Shown: in pieces, positions 25,007 through 33,816 of the stretch
Layout of the letters: the number at the start of each line of letters is the position of its first letter
Position numbering within the stretch: position 1 is the stretch's first letter
IMG/VR virus record: IMGVR_UViG_3300044974_000378
Location: 1 to 49,880 of that record
DNA length: 49,880 nt
Strand: one strand, 5' to 3'
From: a virus
Notes under the pieces: generated by a model
What the model was told of the DNA's origin: nothing
What the model saw: only the letters and a program-made list of their open reading frames with translations
The model's database searches: none
Made by a program: the position numbers and the translations under genes

Positions 25007-25483
25007 TTATTTATTAAGTAGTTCTTGATCGAACAACAACATGTTATCAGTAAGCGCTAGACGTGCAAGCAAATCCATGTATTCACCTACTGCTCCTACT
25101 TGATGAGTAGTAAAATCTTGTAGCAATAATCTTACTTTCAAAGAAAGATCCATTTTACATGCAGATGTTTCGTATGCCATTAGCAAATCACGCTCCATCT
25201 CGTATGCCATTTCTAAGGCACCTTTAACATCTGTGCAATCACATTGCACAGCATCTAAAGCATCGGTAGATAACTCACCTCCTAGATTATTACAGAACTG
25301 CTCGATCTTATTGTAATGATCACGTTCTCCTAAAGACTCTTCTGTAAATAACTTTTCAGCGCCAAAGTAACCAGCAGTCTTCATACGGTTTGCTAAGTGC
25401 AAATACGTATGAGAAGCAGTAAGTTCTAGACGTCCGAATTTATTAAGTTCTTTTTGTTCGATATCGGTAAGTAGCTTTTCCAT
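25007..25483 (-). CDS. Ferritin-like diiron protein
   Basis: A 158-residue four-helix protein that matches bacterial ferritins in length and order. The diiron/ferroxidase ligands appear in place: E20 (RLELTASHTYLHLA), E53 and H56 in SLGERDHYNKI, E97 (or E95) in AYEMERDLLMAY, and Q128 in DFTTHQVGAVGEY. The helix-joining GGEL segment is also present. Ferritins oxidise Fe(II) and store iron or lower oxidative damage. Here the gene sits between two giant virion genes, overlapping the upstream gene by one base and starting the next after five, so it is made late with them. Cys64, Cys81, Cys83 and Cys109 are unusual for ferritin. It might protect packaged DNA or polymerase, or be a virion component. 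Both are inference. Confidence 0.75.
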   Translation of the reverse strand: MEKLLTDIEQKELNKFGRLELTASHTYLHLANRMKTAGYFGAEKLFTEESLGERDHYNKIEQFCNNLGGELSTDALDAVQCDCTDVKGALEMAYEMERDLLMAYETSACKMDLSLKVRLLLQDFTTHQVGAVGEYMDLLARLALTDNMLLFDQELLNK

Positions 25484-28400
25484 TAATCACAATTTTTAAA
25501 CTGGTCATTCTCGTCGAAGAAGTAATTAATCTTAGAGTCTACTAAGCCCTCAACGATTTTATCAAAGTTTTGATTTATAAAGTTAATTCTTTCTAGGTTA
25601 TCAGCACCTATTTCGTCCTCAAATTCTTGTAAAGCAGTCTGTTTCTTAATCGGCGATTTGATTTTAGAGATAGCATCCATCTGTTCTGATATCTTTGTAA
25701 CCATCTCTGGATCCACTTCTACTTCATTAAATTGTTCTAAAACATTATCTGGGGTAATTTCTTCGTAAAGACCTAAACGTTTAGCAAGTTTTTTCTGATT
25801 GTACTCAAATAAATCTTGGTATGCGCTATTGTATTCATTCATTAAGTCTTGACCCGTTTTATCTTTAGTTATTTGGACATCTAATAAGTCTACAAACAAC
25901 AATGCTCGTTCTTGGGTACCAACGTTGACTTCATTTTTCTCTCGGCTATACGGTACATCTTGCTGAATCCTAAAGTTACTACGATCTAATACTAAAGTAT
26001 TCTCAGGTTTAACTTCAAAGTTATCTAAAACATTACCATTGTCGTCAAACGTTTTAATCTCATTAGTAACAGCTCCTACTTTGTTAGCAGTACCAAAAGA
26101 TGCTCTAACGAATTTAGGTTGTCCGTCTGGACCTATTTCATTAGATACACTCTCTTCGTACTTTTCTAATCCTTGACGGATTTTGTCTATCTGCAAACCT
26201 GCAGTAAACTGTGGAAGTAGTGGAAAGCTGGAAGACTTAATGTATACACGGCGGTCTGCATTGTCTTCTACACTAGTCATGTTACCTACATACACAGGTT
26301 TCATAGGCTGCATTACTAGGCCTAACTCTTCATATGTAAGTTCTGTGTTTTTGTTTATAATGCCTGCAGATTGCTGAGTAAGCTTCTTGTTAATAGTGTT
26401 AAATTGGAAATCTGTAAGGCGTCCCAGTTGGTTTAGTACATATAAATGCTCTTTCCAAGTAGTATATTCCTGAGCATCGGATCCTTCTATTTCACCGTAA
26501 CCCTTTTTGCCGTCACTATAGTCTTTGTTGATCTTTTCAAAAAATTCTTTTTGTATAGAATCTTTAAGGTTATTACTCTTGAGTTTTTTATCTTGTAAAA
26601 ATACTTGTATATATCTGTTGTTAGCACTATCTGCTAACTCTAATCCTGGTGCAATATCTCCAGCAAGACGTTTACCCATATTGATAAAAGTTGCTGATAG
26701 ATTCTCTAAAGAACTATTACCGTCTTTAAACTTAGCATACAATGCAGGATCACCTGTAAACAACTTCATCATTTCGCTGTTAGCGATAAGGGAGTTGAAT
26801 ACATAATCTGTAGCAGCAAAACGTACCCTAGCAGCTTCTCCCACACCTTTAGCAATGTTAGACATGTAAGTAGCATCTAAGAAAGTGTACTTATCAGTTA
26901 CACGTCCTTTAGCATCTTTTAAAGTTTGTCCTATACCAAGGTTGTTCCAGTCTTCTAATTTTCTATCTACTAAAGTATTAAGAGTTTCTTGCAAATACCC
27001 TAGTACAGCCTTTTTAACTTCTGGGTTAACTACAGCATCGTCACCTGAACGAACAAGGTCTCTGTAGTTTTGTGTAACACCATTTACTTCTACTGTGAAA
27101 TCGTTTAAGTCTGGAAAGAAATAAAAATACTCAGGTTCGTATCCTGCAATATCTGATTTTCCTGCCAACACTGCAGCACGGATTCTGTTAATCTCTGGCT
27201 GTACTACTGCTTGATAAAGGCTCTCTAAGTTGGCATCAGTGACACCTTCTGGCGTTACAACTACTTGTTGAGCTAAAGCATTGATTACCAGCATTGTAGT
27301 CTTATCCGACATTGTAGGATAGAAATAAGAAACTTTTCTATAAGTCTTGCCGTCAGCAACTTGTTTGCTTCCGTTAAAGAACATGCCTAGTTTTACTAAC
27401 TCGTGTTCGTCTACAGTAAGTTTGTTTAGCTTACGACCATCTTGTGATTTAGTGTATTGACGTTTAAGAGCTTCAAGAGACAAGTAGTCTACTCCTAAAG
27501 AGCTTCTCATTAAATCTCCTGTCTCACCATCTTGAGTAAGCGCTGCTAACCACAAACTGTCTCGTGTAAAGGAGATTTTTTGAAGCTTGTCGATCAAATC
27601 TTGATTGATAAATTTCTTATTATCACTATCGTAAGCAGTAAGATCTCGCACGCGGTTTACTAGGTAATTATTATTACCGTAAGAATAGATAGTTTTAGTA
27701 CCTGCACGAAAAGAGTTGCTGAATGTGCTAGCAGTGTTAAGCGCTTCTAGTTTAGACAACGCTTTGATTGCAGAATCTTTTAGTAAAGACCTGTCAGCTA
27801 TTGCCTCTGGGTTATTAGCAAGGCTTTTGAGTTCTTCTTTTAGAACTTTAACTAATCCTGAGCTAGCAGTAAAGAGTCCTTCCCAAGATTTACGACCAGA
27901 GTTGCTATACTTTCCAGCTCGTAGGTCTTTGTAAGTTTCATCAGAAAGTGTAATACCAAAATTGCCTAACCACTTAGCTAACTCTTCGTTAGTTACATCT
28001 TTAGGATTTTTTTCCCACTCTGTAGCCGTAGTTACTAAATCGTTTATTACTTCTTGGTTAAAAAGATAATCACCTTCTTCATTAACAAGAATAAGATTAC
28101 TACCTTGTTTCATCAAGTTGCTTCCCCAAGAATCTCTAAGACGTTCTTCAATAGCACTAGAGTTACTTGACCAACGTTGTAATGTGTAGTTACCATACTT
28201 ATCCTTGCTCCACATAATGAATTTCATTCCGATATGATGTTTAGTCGCATCTGATACAAACTCATTTTTAATTTTTTCTGGAGCTTTTTCTAAATTATCT
28301 ATAACAGTTCTTAACCATGGAAATGCTTCTGTGTACAGTTCTAAAGTATCCATTAAAATGTCTAAGTCAGCAGGTTTATTTGCTAACAACATTTTAAGAG

Positions 28401-31400
28401 TCTCATAAACTTGATCAAAAGGAATAATTTCTGGAAACCCTAGTTCGCTAGTTTTTACTTCTCCTGCATTATCTCTTGCTTCTACAAATGCAAAGAACTT
28501 ACGTAAGTCGGCACTTGCTGTAGCTTTTGAGTTGATAGTAAACGCCCAGTCGTCTGAATAGATTGTCTTTTCTAGACCTACTGCTTCTTCATTTTCATCA
28601 AGGTCCATAGCTTCGTCTACTTTTCCTGTAGTCAATACACTCATGTATTGATTTACTAGGGTCTGTAGTTTAGGAAACTGATCGACAATTTTGTCAAGCA
28701 CCGCAGCTTTTTTAGGTAAGCCATTGGCTCTGTAAAACTCTGCAAGTTGTTTTAAGGATTCTTTATGCTCTTCAAATATCGGAAGAGTTTCTATACTTTT
28801 TTTGCCACCAACTTCTTTTTGAGCCAAAGCTCTTTTCATAATATCTGCAGCAATGTACGCTTGCAAAGACTCTTGTGTACGAGGACTAACGCCTTCCAAT
28901 AGTAGTTCTCTAGCCTCAGCAACAATAGTTTCTACTTCGCCTTCTTCTAAAGTTACTAGCGCATCGTCAAAAGTCTCTTCTGATATATCAGTACTGTCTT
29001 TAGTATTACCGTCAACTTTAACTGTTAATCCATTAGGCAGCGTAATAGTACCTGGTTTTTTTGTAGAACGGTCTTTGTATAGCTCGAAAGCTTTTCTAAA
29101 ACTATCGATTGCTTCTTGTCTAGATTCAAAACCTTGTTGTAAAGCTTGGTTTTCATCTTTAAGAAATACTCCATCATCAATATTCTGCACAACAGCTTCT
29201 AAAGTTTGGAGTACCGAAGCAGGAGACTCTGTTTCTTCTAGTTGTGCAATAATTTGCTCAGCGTTTTCAGTAACAGTATCTGCAGCAGGTGTTGGAGTAG
29301 GAACTGTGGGTTGTGCAGCAGTAGATTCTCCTAAAGCAGCAAGTTCTGCGTCAATATCAGAAACTGTTTCATTATACCATTCCTCAAAAGTTTGTGTAGT
29401 TTTACCAGACTGTCTATCCGCTATAAACTCCCTAAATCTATCAAGTGTATTAGTCATAGCTACAATTCCTTGAGCTGCTAATTCTTGTATAATTTCATTA
29501 TCTGTTTTACCATTATTGATTTTTTTATCAATGCTCAATCCTACTCTTTTTATATCAGTAGAATTTCTTTCAAAATTTGAATTAGCTCCTGTAGCATTGT
29601 TTCTTTGAAAAGGTTGTGAATCAATAGTTCTTGATTTATTTCTTCTTTTTTCTATGTCAGCTTTTTGAGCTTCAATGTCGGTAGATGGTGCAGTAGGTTG
29701 GCTTGCTGGCGGAGCACTTGGCGGTGTTGCTGTAGGAGCAACAGGTGCAGGCTTAGGCAATTGATTGGCTGCAAGCTTTTGTGTCTGCAGTTTACCTGCA
29801 AACTTAGTATCAAAAAGAATAGTTGGCTGAATAGTATAAACCCACTTAGGAGCATCTTCTGTGCCGATATTGGCAGAGATTACGTTACTCTTTGTAGAGC
29901 TTTTAATTTGATCTAAATAGCTACGTGTTTCTGTCTCTCCTTCTTTGTTTAGTACAATTACCGCAGGAATGTTTTCTTGAAGAGCTTCAATTCTTACGTT
30001 GCTTACCATTTTTGCTAACACATGTCGAAGCTGTGTAAGGCTTGCAGCGTTTCGTTTTTTACCAAAGTTTGATCCTTCAAAGTTTCTTGAGATTACTACA
30101 CCAAATCGTTGGACTTCAGTACCATCTTGTTGAACATATTTATTCAACATAGTTCCTGGAATACCAAACTCGATGCCTGTTTTAGTAATAGAAAGTAAAG
30201 GCGTTGTAGATTTTAAAACACCGTTAGTTCCTCCTTTCATTAACAGATTCTCAATAGATTGTCCTTTAGCAGGAAAGATATACGTAAACTGTTTAACGTA
30301 ATCTGAAAGTCCTACTGAATCTGTAATATCGTAACCTGTAGCATCACCAATAGCTTTAACTACAGGATTATTAGGATCTCCAGTAAGGTGTGCTTCAACT
30401 GCTAAAACAATAGAGTTAACAGCTTCAGCTGCTAGCCTAGTGCGCTCTAAAGGAATAGCTAAAAATTTATCGGGACCTACTTTAACTACAGCATAAGGAC
30501 GACCGTCTTGTGTCTTTTCTTTATTTAAGATTACGCCTTTTTTACCTAAAAGGTTTTGCTTAGAGTTAGGATATTTAAGGTCTCCGTCTTTACCTACAGC
30601 AATAATTAACTTGTCGTCAGGCATTGCTTCTGAAAGCGGTAAAGTTTTGCCATCAGCAGTTTTAAACAAACGACCAAAGCTTTTATAGTTTACTTTAGAT
30701 TTAACCGTTCCTTTTGCAATAATAGATTTACGGATTAAGTAATTCTTTTGACGGTCTTCTGCAATTGCTTCAGGAGTGTTGTCTAAGTTCTCTGCTTTGT
30801 ACCAAGAGTTGTCATGTACATAGAACACAGTTTCTCCTGACTCAAGAGTAACTTTAATTGGAACCTCAGCAATGTATTCAGGTAATTGGTTTAGGGGAAT
30901 ATTACGGTTCTCAGCAATTTGACGTAGTTCTGCTAAACGTAACGGCCATCCGATTTTCTCACGGGTATTGCTGTTAGGGTCGTATTTGTCTCCTTCATAG
31001 TCATTATCTACAGACATAATTAGTTTGGTACCTGGCAGTAATGCATCAGGATCTAATACTAATTGGTTGTCTTCTAAGGTATCCGTAAATTCTTCACGGT
31101 CTACAGAAAGTACTTCTGTAGTTTGATTAAATTCTCTAGACAAAAATGCTGCACGGTTATGTCCTTCTGCAGCTCTATCGTAGCTATAAATTAAATTACC
31201 ATTGACATCTTGGCCTATTAAATAAGTCTTGTCATTTTGGTTGAGGGACTCTGCAGCATTAGTAGTACGCTTAGCTGCTTCATCAGCTTCTTCAGCTGGA
31301 CGAGGTAATCCTTCTGGTAACTCTGTTTCAGAATCTTTGTTATTCTGATCGTTAGCATCTTTAGCATCTGTACTTTCTTCATCCTCATCCTGATTAAATT

Positions 31401-33780
31401 GATCAAGTGGATTCTTCGGTGGTGCAGTAGGATTTTTTAAACGCTCTAAATGCTCACTGTGCTCTATACGAAGTTGGTCTTTTTTATCTTGGCTAATTTC
31501 TGCATCTTCTATTGCTTTTTGAATCTCGTCGTAGTTTGCATCTATAGAAGCTTTAATTTGAGAACGCAACTGTTGCATTGTAAGCTCAACTTGTTTTCTT
31601 TTTGCAGTTGCGGCATTACTTTTTTTGATAGTATCAATTTTTGCTTCTGCAAGTTGTCTAAACTGCTCATCGTCAGTTTGATCCATTAATTTTTCTACAT
31701 CAGGAATAGTTTGTGCGTTAACTAATTCAGCATTAAGAGTTTTAAGTAATTCTTTTTTAGCTTGTTTAGCTTCATATTCTTGTTGATATTTTCTACTAGT
31801 AAGTGTAGTAAACTCTTCTTGATTGCTTTCTATTAATTTATTTAATAGCTCTTCCTGCCCTTGATAACCTTCATACTGCTCGTATTCAGGAGTATTTTTG
31901 ACTTCTTTTAAAAACTTGTTGTAAGTTTTTTGATTCTCTTTAGTATCTCCTTGATTATTTTCAATATCGCTAAGTACATAGTTAAGAGGAACTTCTTTCT
32001 TTTTTGGAGTACGTTTTACCTCAACACCTTCTACTTTATCAATCTGATCGTACTCTTCCGTAAACTTATACTTCTGAGCAATGTCACGCACTTTTTGTGC
32101 GTAAGCAACTTGAGCATTCTTAGTAAGAGTACCTGTTGTATTTGCTTGACGGTCTAATCTTTGTTTGGCTGCACGGTTATAAAAAATCTCATCGGCGTTT
32201 TTATACTCTTCAAAGTTATTATAGACTTCTTCTAATTCTTTTAAATTTTCTAAAGCTTTTTTAGCATTAGCTAAATATTCAGGACCTACTTCTGCAGGAT
32301 CCTTAGCCATTTCTTCTTTAAGTTGCTCTTCTAAGATATCTGTAGTACCAGATTGAAAAGCTTTTAATGCAGTGTTTTCAAAAAGTTTTTCTCGAATTTC
32401 TTGCACTTTAGCATCATCTCCACGATTTGCAGCATCAAACAATTCTTGTTCAAATTGCATGCGCTCGTTGATATTCATTAAAGCATCAGTAACTTTAACT
32501 CCGTTTTGTTTAAGTTCTTCAATTACTTTTTGCTGTCTCTGATATTGCTGACGAAGATTTTCGTTATAACTAATTTTGTTACCATTTTCATCAAGAGTAG
32601 CACCTGGGCCATATTTACTAGACCTTAAAGCTGAAGTAATAGCAGTTTGTCCTGCTCCACCTATAGCTCCTAAAAAAGCAGCTTCTAAGCCTTCCATAGT
32701 ACTAATAGCTTCAAAACCTTTTTTCATGTAATCCTTCTCACCACGTCCTTTAGCTTCTCCAGCTTTTTGCGCGACAAGGTTAACAGTTTCTTCTAAAGCT
32801 TCTTGCCCTGCTTCTAATCCTACTTTACCTAAAGTAGCTCCTAATGTAGGAGCAATAAGAAGGTTACGGGTAGATTTCATTGGGGTCAAGAATGCTTTTG
32901 CAGATGTAAGATTTAGAAGAATATTAGCACGGTTAATATTCATTGTAGTTGCAGCAGCTCTTGCAGCATCTTCTTTTGCTTCTGTGTCACTCTTACCTTT
33001 AGCTCTAGAATTTTGGTAAGTATTTTTATAAACCTGAGTAGCTTCAATAACAGCTTCTGCTTGGTTCATCATAGTAGCTGCACCAACTTGACCTACTACA
33101 CCTCCTACAGTTTTAGCATTTTTTGCCCCCATTACAGTCGCTGCTAAACCACGAGCTAATGCTTTACCTCCTAATGATGCTAACTTACCTGCTCCCATAC
33201 CTGTAGCAGCAAATGCAGTAATAGATTCTACAAGACCTTCGCCTCGTGTCATCCACCATGCAAAGTCTCCAAGTTGCATTGAACCACTAGGATTTTCTTC
33301 ATAGATAGGTAAAGCTTCACTAGATTTTTCTTTAATACTATCTGCCCAATTAACAATAGAATTAGTTGCTGCTTCTTCTGCACTAAAATACCCAGGAAGA
33401 TCTAACATAGCTGCAGCTCCTCCGATAATTTGAGGCACTATATTTACAGCAAGTCTACCTATTGCATTTCCTGCTTGTTCCCAATTAGATTGGTTTTCTG
33501 CTCTTAAAGTATTAAGAAAATCTGTATCAAACTGTCCTCCACGTAATGTATTACGATCTATGTAGTCTTCATATGCATCATAAAAATCTGGAGAATCAAT
33601 GTTGTACATTGCATCTACTCCACTGTACCCTGCTATCCTGCCTCCAGCTTCTTCTTGTGCTTTTTCATAATCAGGAAGAACTCCTGATTTAATAGCTTCA
33701 TTTTTACTTTGTTGTATTAAACTATCAAGTTTTGAAGTATCTGGAAGTTTATTAATAGGAGGCGTTGTATTTTTAGGCAT
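25483..33780 (-). CDS. Giant virion protein (2765 aa) with RNA polymerase beta-like C-terminal region
   Basis: The longest gene in the window. The N-terminal 400 residues are Ala/Gly-rich with hydrophobic stretches (IVPQIIGGAAAML near 115 and a Gly/Ala/Leu region near 190-225) that could insert into membranes. Residues 400-800 are coiled-coil. An acidic linker (near 800-830) and Pro/Ala/Thr-rich linkers (near 1340 and 1490) separate further domains. Near 2437 SDAQEYTT begins a region with KPVYVGNM (about 2493), SSSFPLLPQF (about 2522), ASFGTANKVGA (about 2567) and NVGTQERA (about 2622). I recall this order (PVY, K/S-x-PLLP, SAxKVG, GTQ) upstream of DFDxD in crAss-type polymerases, that is, the beta-like half. 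So the polymerase may be split between this protein and the 2177-residue one. The N-terminal part fits an ejection function. Confidence 0.6.
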   Translation of the reverse strand: MPKNTTPPINKLPDTSKLDSLIQQSKNEAIKSGVLPDYEKAQEEAGGRIAGYSGVDAMYNIDSPDFYDAYEDYIDRNTLRGGQFDTDFLNTLRAENQSNWEQAGNAIGRLAVNIVPQIIGGAAAMLDLPGYFSAEEAATNSIVNWADSIKEKSSEALPIYEENPSGSMQLGDFAWWMTRGEGLVESITAFAATGMGAGKLASLGGKALARGLAATVMGAKNAKTVGGVVGQVGAATMMNQAEAVIEATQVYKNTYQNSRAKGKSDTEAKEDAARAAATTMNINRANILLNLTSAKAFLTPMKSTRNLLIAPTLGATLGKVGLEAGQEALEETVNLVAQKAGEAKGRGEKDYMKKGFEAISTMEGLEAAFLGAIGGAGQTAITSALRSSKYGPGATLDENGNKISYNENLRQQYQRQQKVIEELKQNGVKVTDALMNINERMQFEQELFDAANRGDDAKVQEIREKLFENTALKAFQSGTTDILEEQLKEEMAKDPAEVGPEYLANAKKALENLKELEEVYNNFEEYKNADEIFYNRAAKQRLDRQANTTGTLTKNAQVAYAQKVRDIAQKYKFTEEYDQIDKVEGVEVKRTPKKKEVPLNYVLSDIENNQGDTKENQKTYNKFLKEVKNTPEYEQYEGYQGQEELLNKLIESNQEEFTTLTSRKYQQEYEAKQAKKELLKTLNAELVNAQTIPDVEKLMDQTDDEQFRQLAEAKIDTIKKSNAATAKRKQVELTMQQLRSQIKASIDANYDEIQKAIEDAEISQDKKDQLRIEHSEHLERLKNPTAPPKNPLDQFNQDEDEESTDAKDANDQNNKDSETELPEGLPRPAEEADEAAKRTTNAAESLNQNDKTYLIGQDVNGNLIYSYDRAAEGHNRAAFLSREFNQTTEVLSVDREEFTDTLEDNQLVLDPDALLPGTKLIMSVDNDYEGDKYDPNSNTREKIGWPLRLAELRQIAENRNIPLNQLPEYIAEVPIKVTLESGETVFYVHDNSWYKAENLDNTPEAIAEDRQKNYLIRKSIIAKGTVKSKVNYKSFGRLFKTADGKTLPLSEAMPDDKLIIAVGKDGDLKYPNSKQNLLGKKGVILNKEKTQDGRPYAVVKVGPDKFLAIPLERTRLAAEAVNSIVLAVEAHLTGDPNNPVVKAIGDATGYDITDSVGLSDYVKQFTYIFPAKGQSIENLLMKGGTNGVLKSTTPLLSITKTGIEFGIPGTMLNKYVQQDGTEVQRFGVVISRNFEGSNFGKKRNAASLTQLRHVLAKMVSNVRIEALQENIPAVIVLNKEGETETRSYLDQIKSSTKSNVISANIGTEDAPKWVYTIQPTILFDTKFAGKLQTQKLAANQLPKPAPVAPTATPPSAPPASQPTAPSTDIEAQKADIEKRRNKSRTIDSQPFQRNNATGANSNFERNSTDIKRVGLSIDKKINNGKTDNEIIQELAAQGIVAMTNTLDRFREFIADRQSGKTTQTFEEWYNETVSDIDAELAALGESTAAQPTVPTPTPAADTVTENAEQIIAQLEETESPASVLQTLEAVVQNIDDGVFLKDENQALQQGFESRQEAIDSFRKAFELYKDRSTKKPGTITLPNGLTVKVDGNTKDSTDISEETFDDALVTLEEGEVETIVAEARELLLEGVSPRTQESLQAYIAADIMKRALAQKEVGGKKSIETLPIFEEHKESLKQLAEFYRANGLPKKAAVLDKIVDQFPKLQTLVNQYMSVLTTGKVDEAMDLDENEEAVGLEKTIYSDDWAFTINSKATASADLRKFFAFVEARDNAGEVKTSELGFPEIIPFDQVYETLKMLLANKPADLDILMDTLELYTEAFPWLRTVIDNLEKAPEKIKNEFVSDATKHHIGMKFIMWSKDKYGNYTLQRWSSNSSAIEERLRDSWGSNLMKQGSNLILVNEEGDYLFNQEVINDLVTTATEWEKNPKDVTNEELAKWLGNFGITLSDETYKDLRAGKYSNSGRKSWEGLFTASSGLVKVLKEELKSLANNPEAIADRSLLKDSAIKALSKLEALNTASTFSNSFRAGTKTIYSYGNNNYLVNRVRDLTAYDSDNKKFINQDLIDKLQKISFTRDSLWLAALTQDGETGDLMRSSLGVDYLSLEALKRQYTKSQDGRKLNKLTVDEHELVKLGMFFNGSKQVADGKTYRKVSYFYPTMSDKTTMLVINALAQQVVVTPEGVTDANLESLYQAVVQPEINRIRAAVLAGKSDIAGYEPEYFYFFPDLNDFTVEVNGVTQNYRDLVRSGDDAVVNPEVKKAVLGYLQETLNTLVDRKLEDWNNLGIGQTLKDAKGRVTDKYTFLDATYMSNIAKGVGEAARVRFAATDYVFNSLIANSEMMKLFTGDPALYAKFKDGNSSLENLSATFINMGKRLAGDIAPGLELADSANNRYIQVFLQDKKLKSNNLKDSIQKEFFEKINKDYSDGKKGYGEIEGSDAQEYTTWKEHLYVLNQLGRLTDFQFNTINKKLTQQSAGIINKNTELTYEELGLVMQPMKPVYVGNMTSVEDNADRRVYIKSSSFPLLPQFTAGLQIDKIRQGLEKYEESVSNEIGPDGQPKFVRASFGTANKVGAVTNEIKTFDDNGNVLDNFEVKPENTLVLDRSNFRIQQDVPYSREKNEVNVGTQERALLFVDLLDVQITKDKTGQDLMNEYNSAYQDLFEYNQKKLAKRLGLYEEITPDNVLEQFNEVEVDPEMVTKISEQMDAISKIKSPIKKQTALQEFEDEIGADNLERINFINQNFDKIVEGLVDSKINYFFDENDQFKNCD

Positions 33781-33816
33781 AGCAAAAACTTTTATGTAAA
33801 AGTAAGAATTTTGTGA

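Noticed and set aside
28853-29473. 206-codon + strand frame inside the 2765-residue gene
   Set aside because: It is the reverse shadow of a long coding gene; composition is Ser-rich and no gene-like start context exists. The same holds for the other + strand frames inside the late block, such as 16165-16593.
14454-33780. Stop-codon reassignment as in some crAss-like phages
   Set aside because: Giant genes run without in-frame TAG, TGA or TAA, and all three triplets end genes at sensible places (TAG at 14454 and 14411 by a terminator, TGA in ATGA junctions). No suppressor tRNA is seen.
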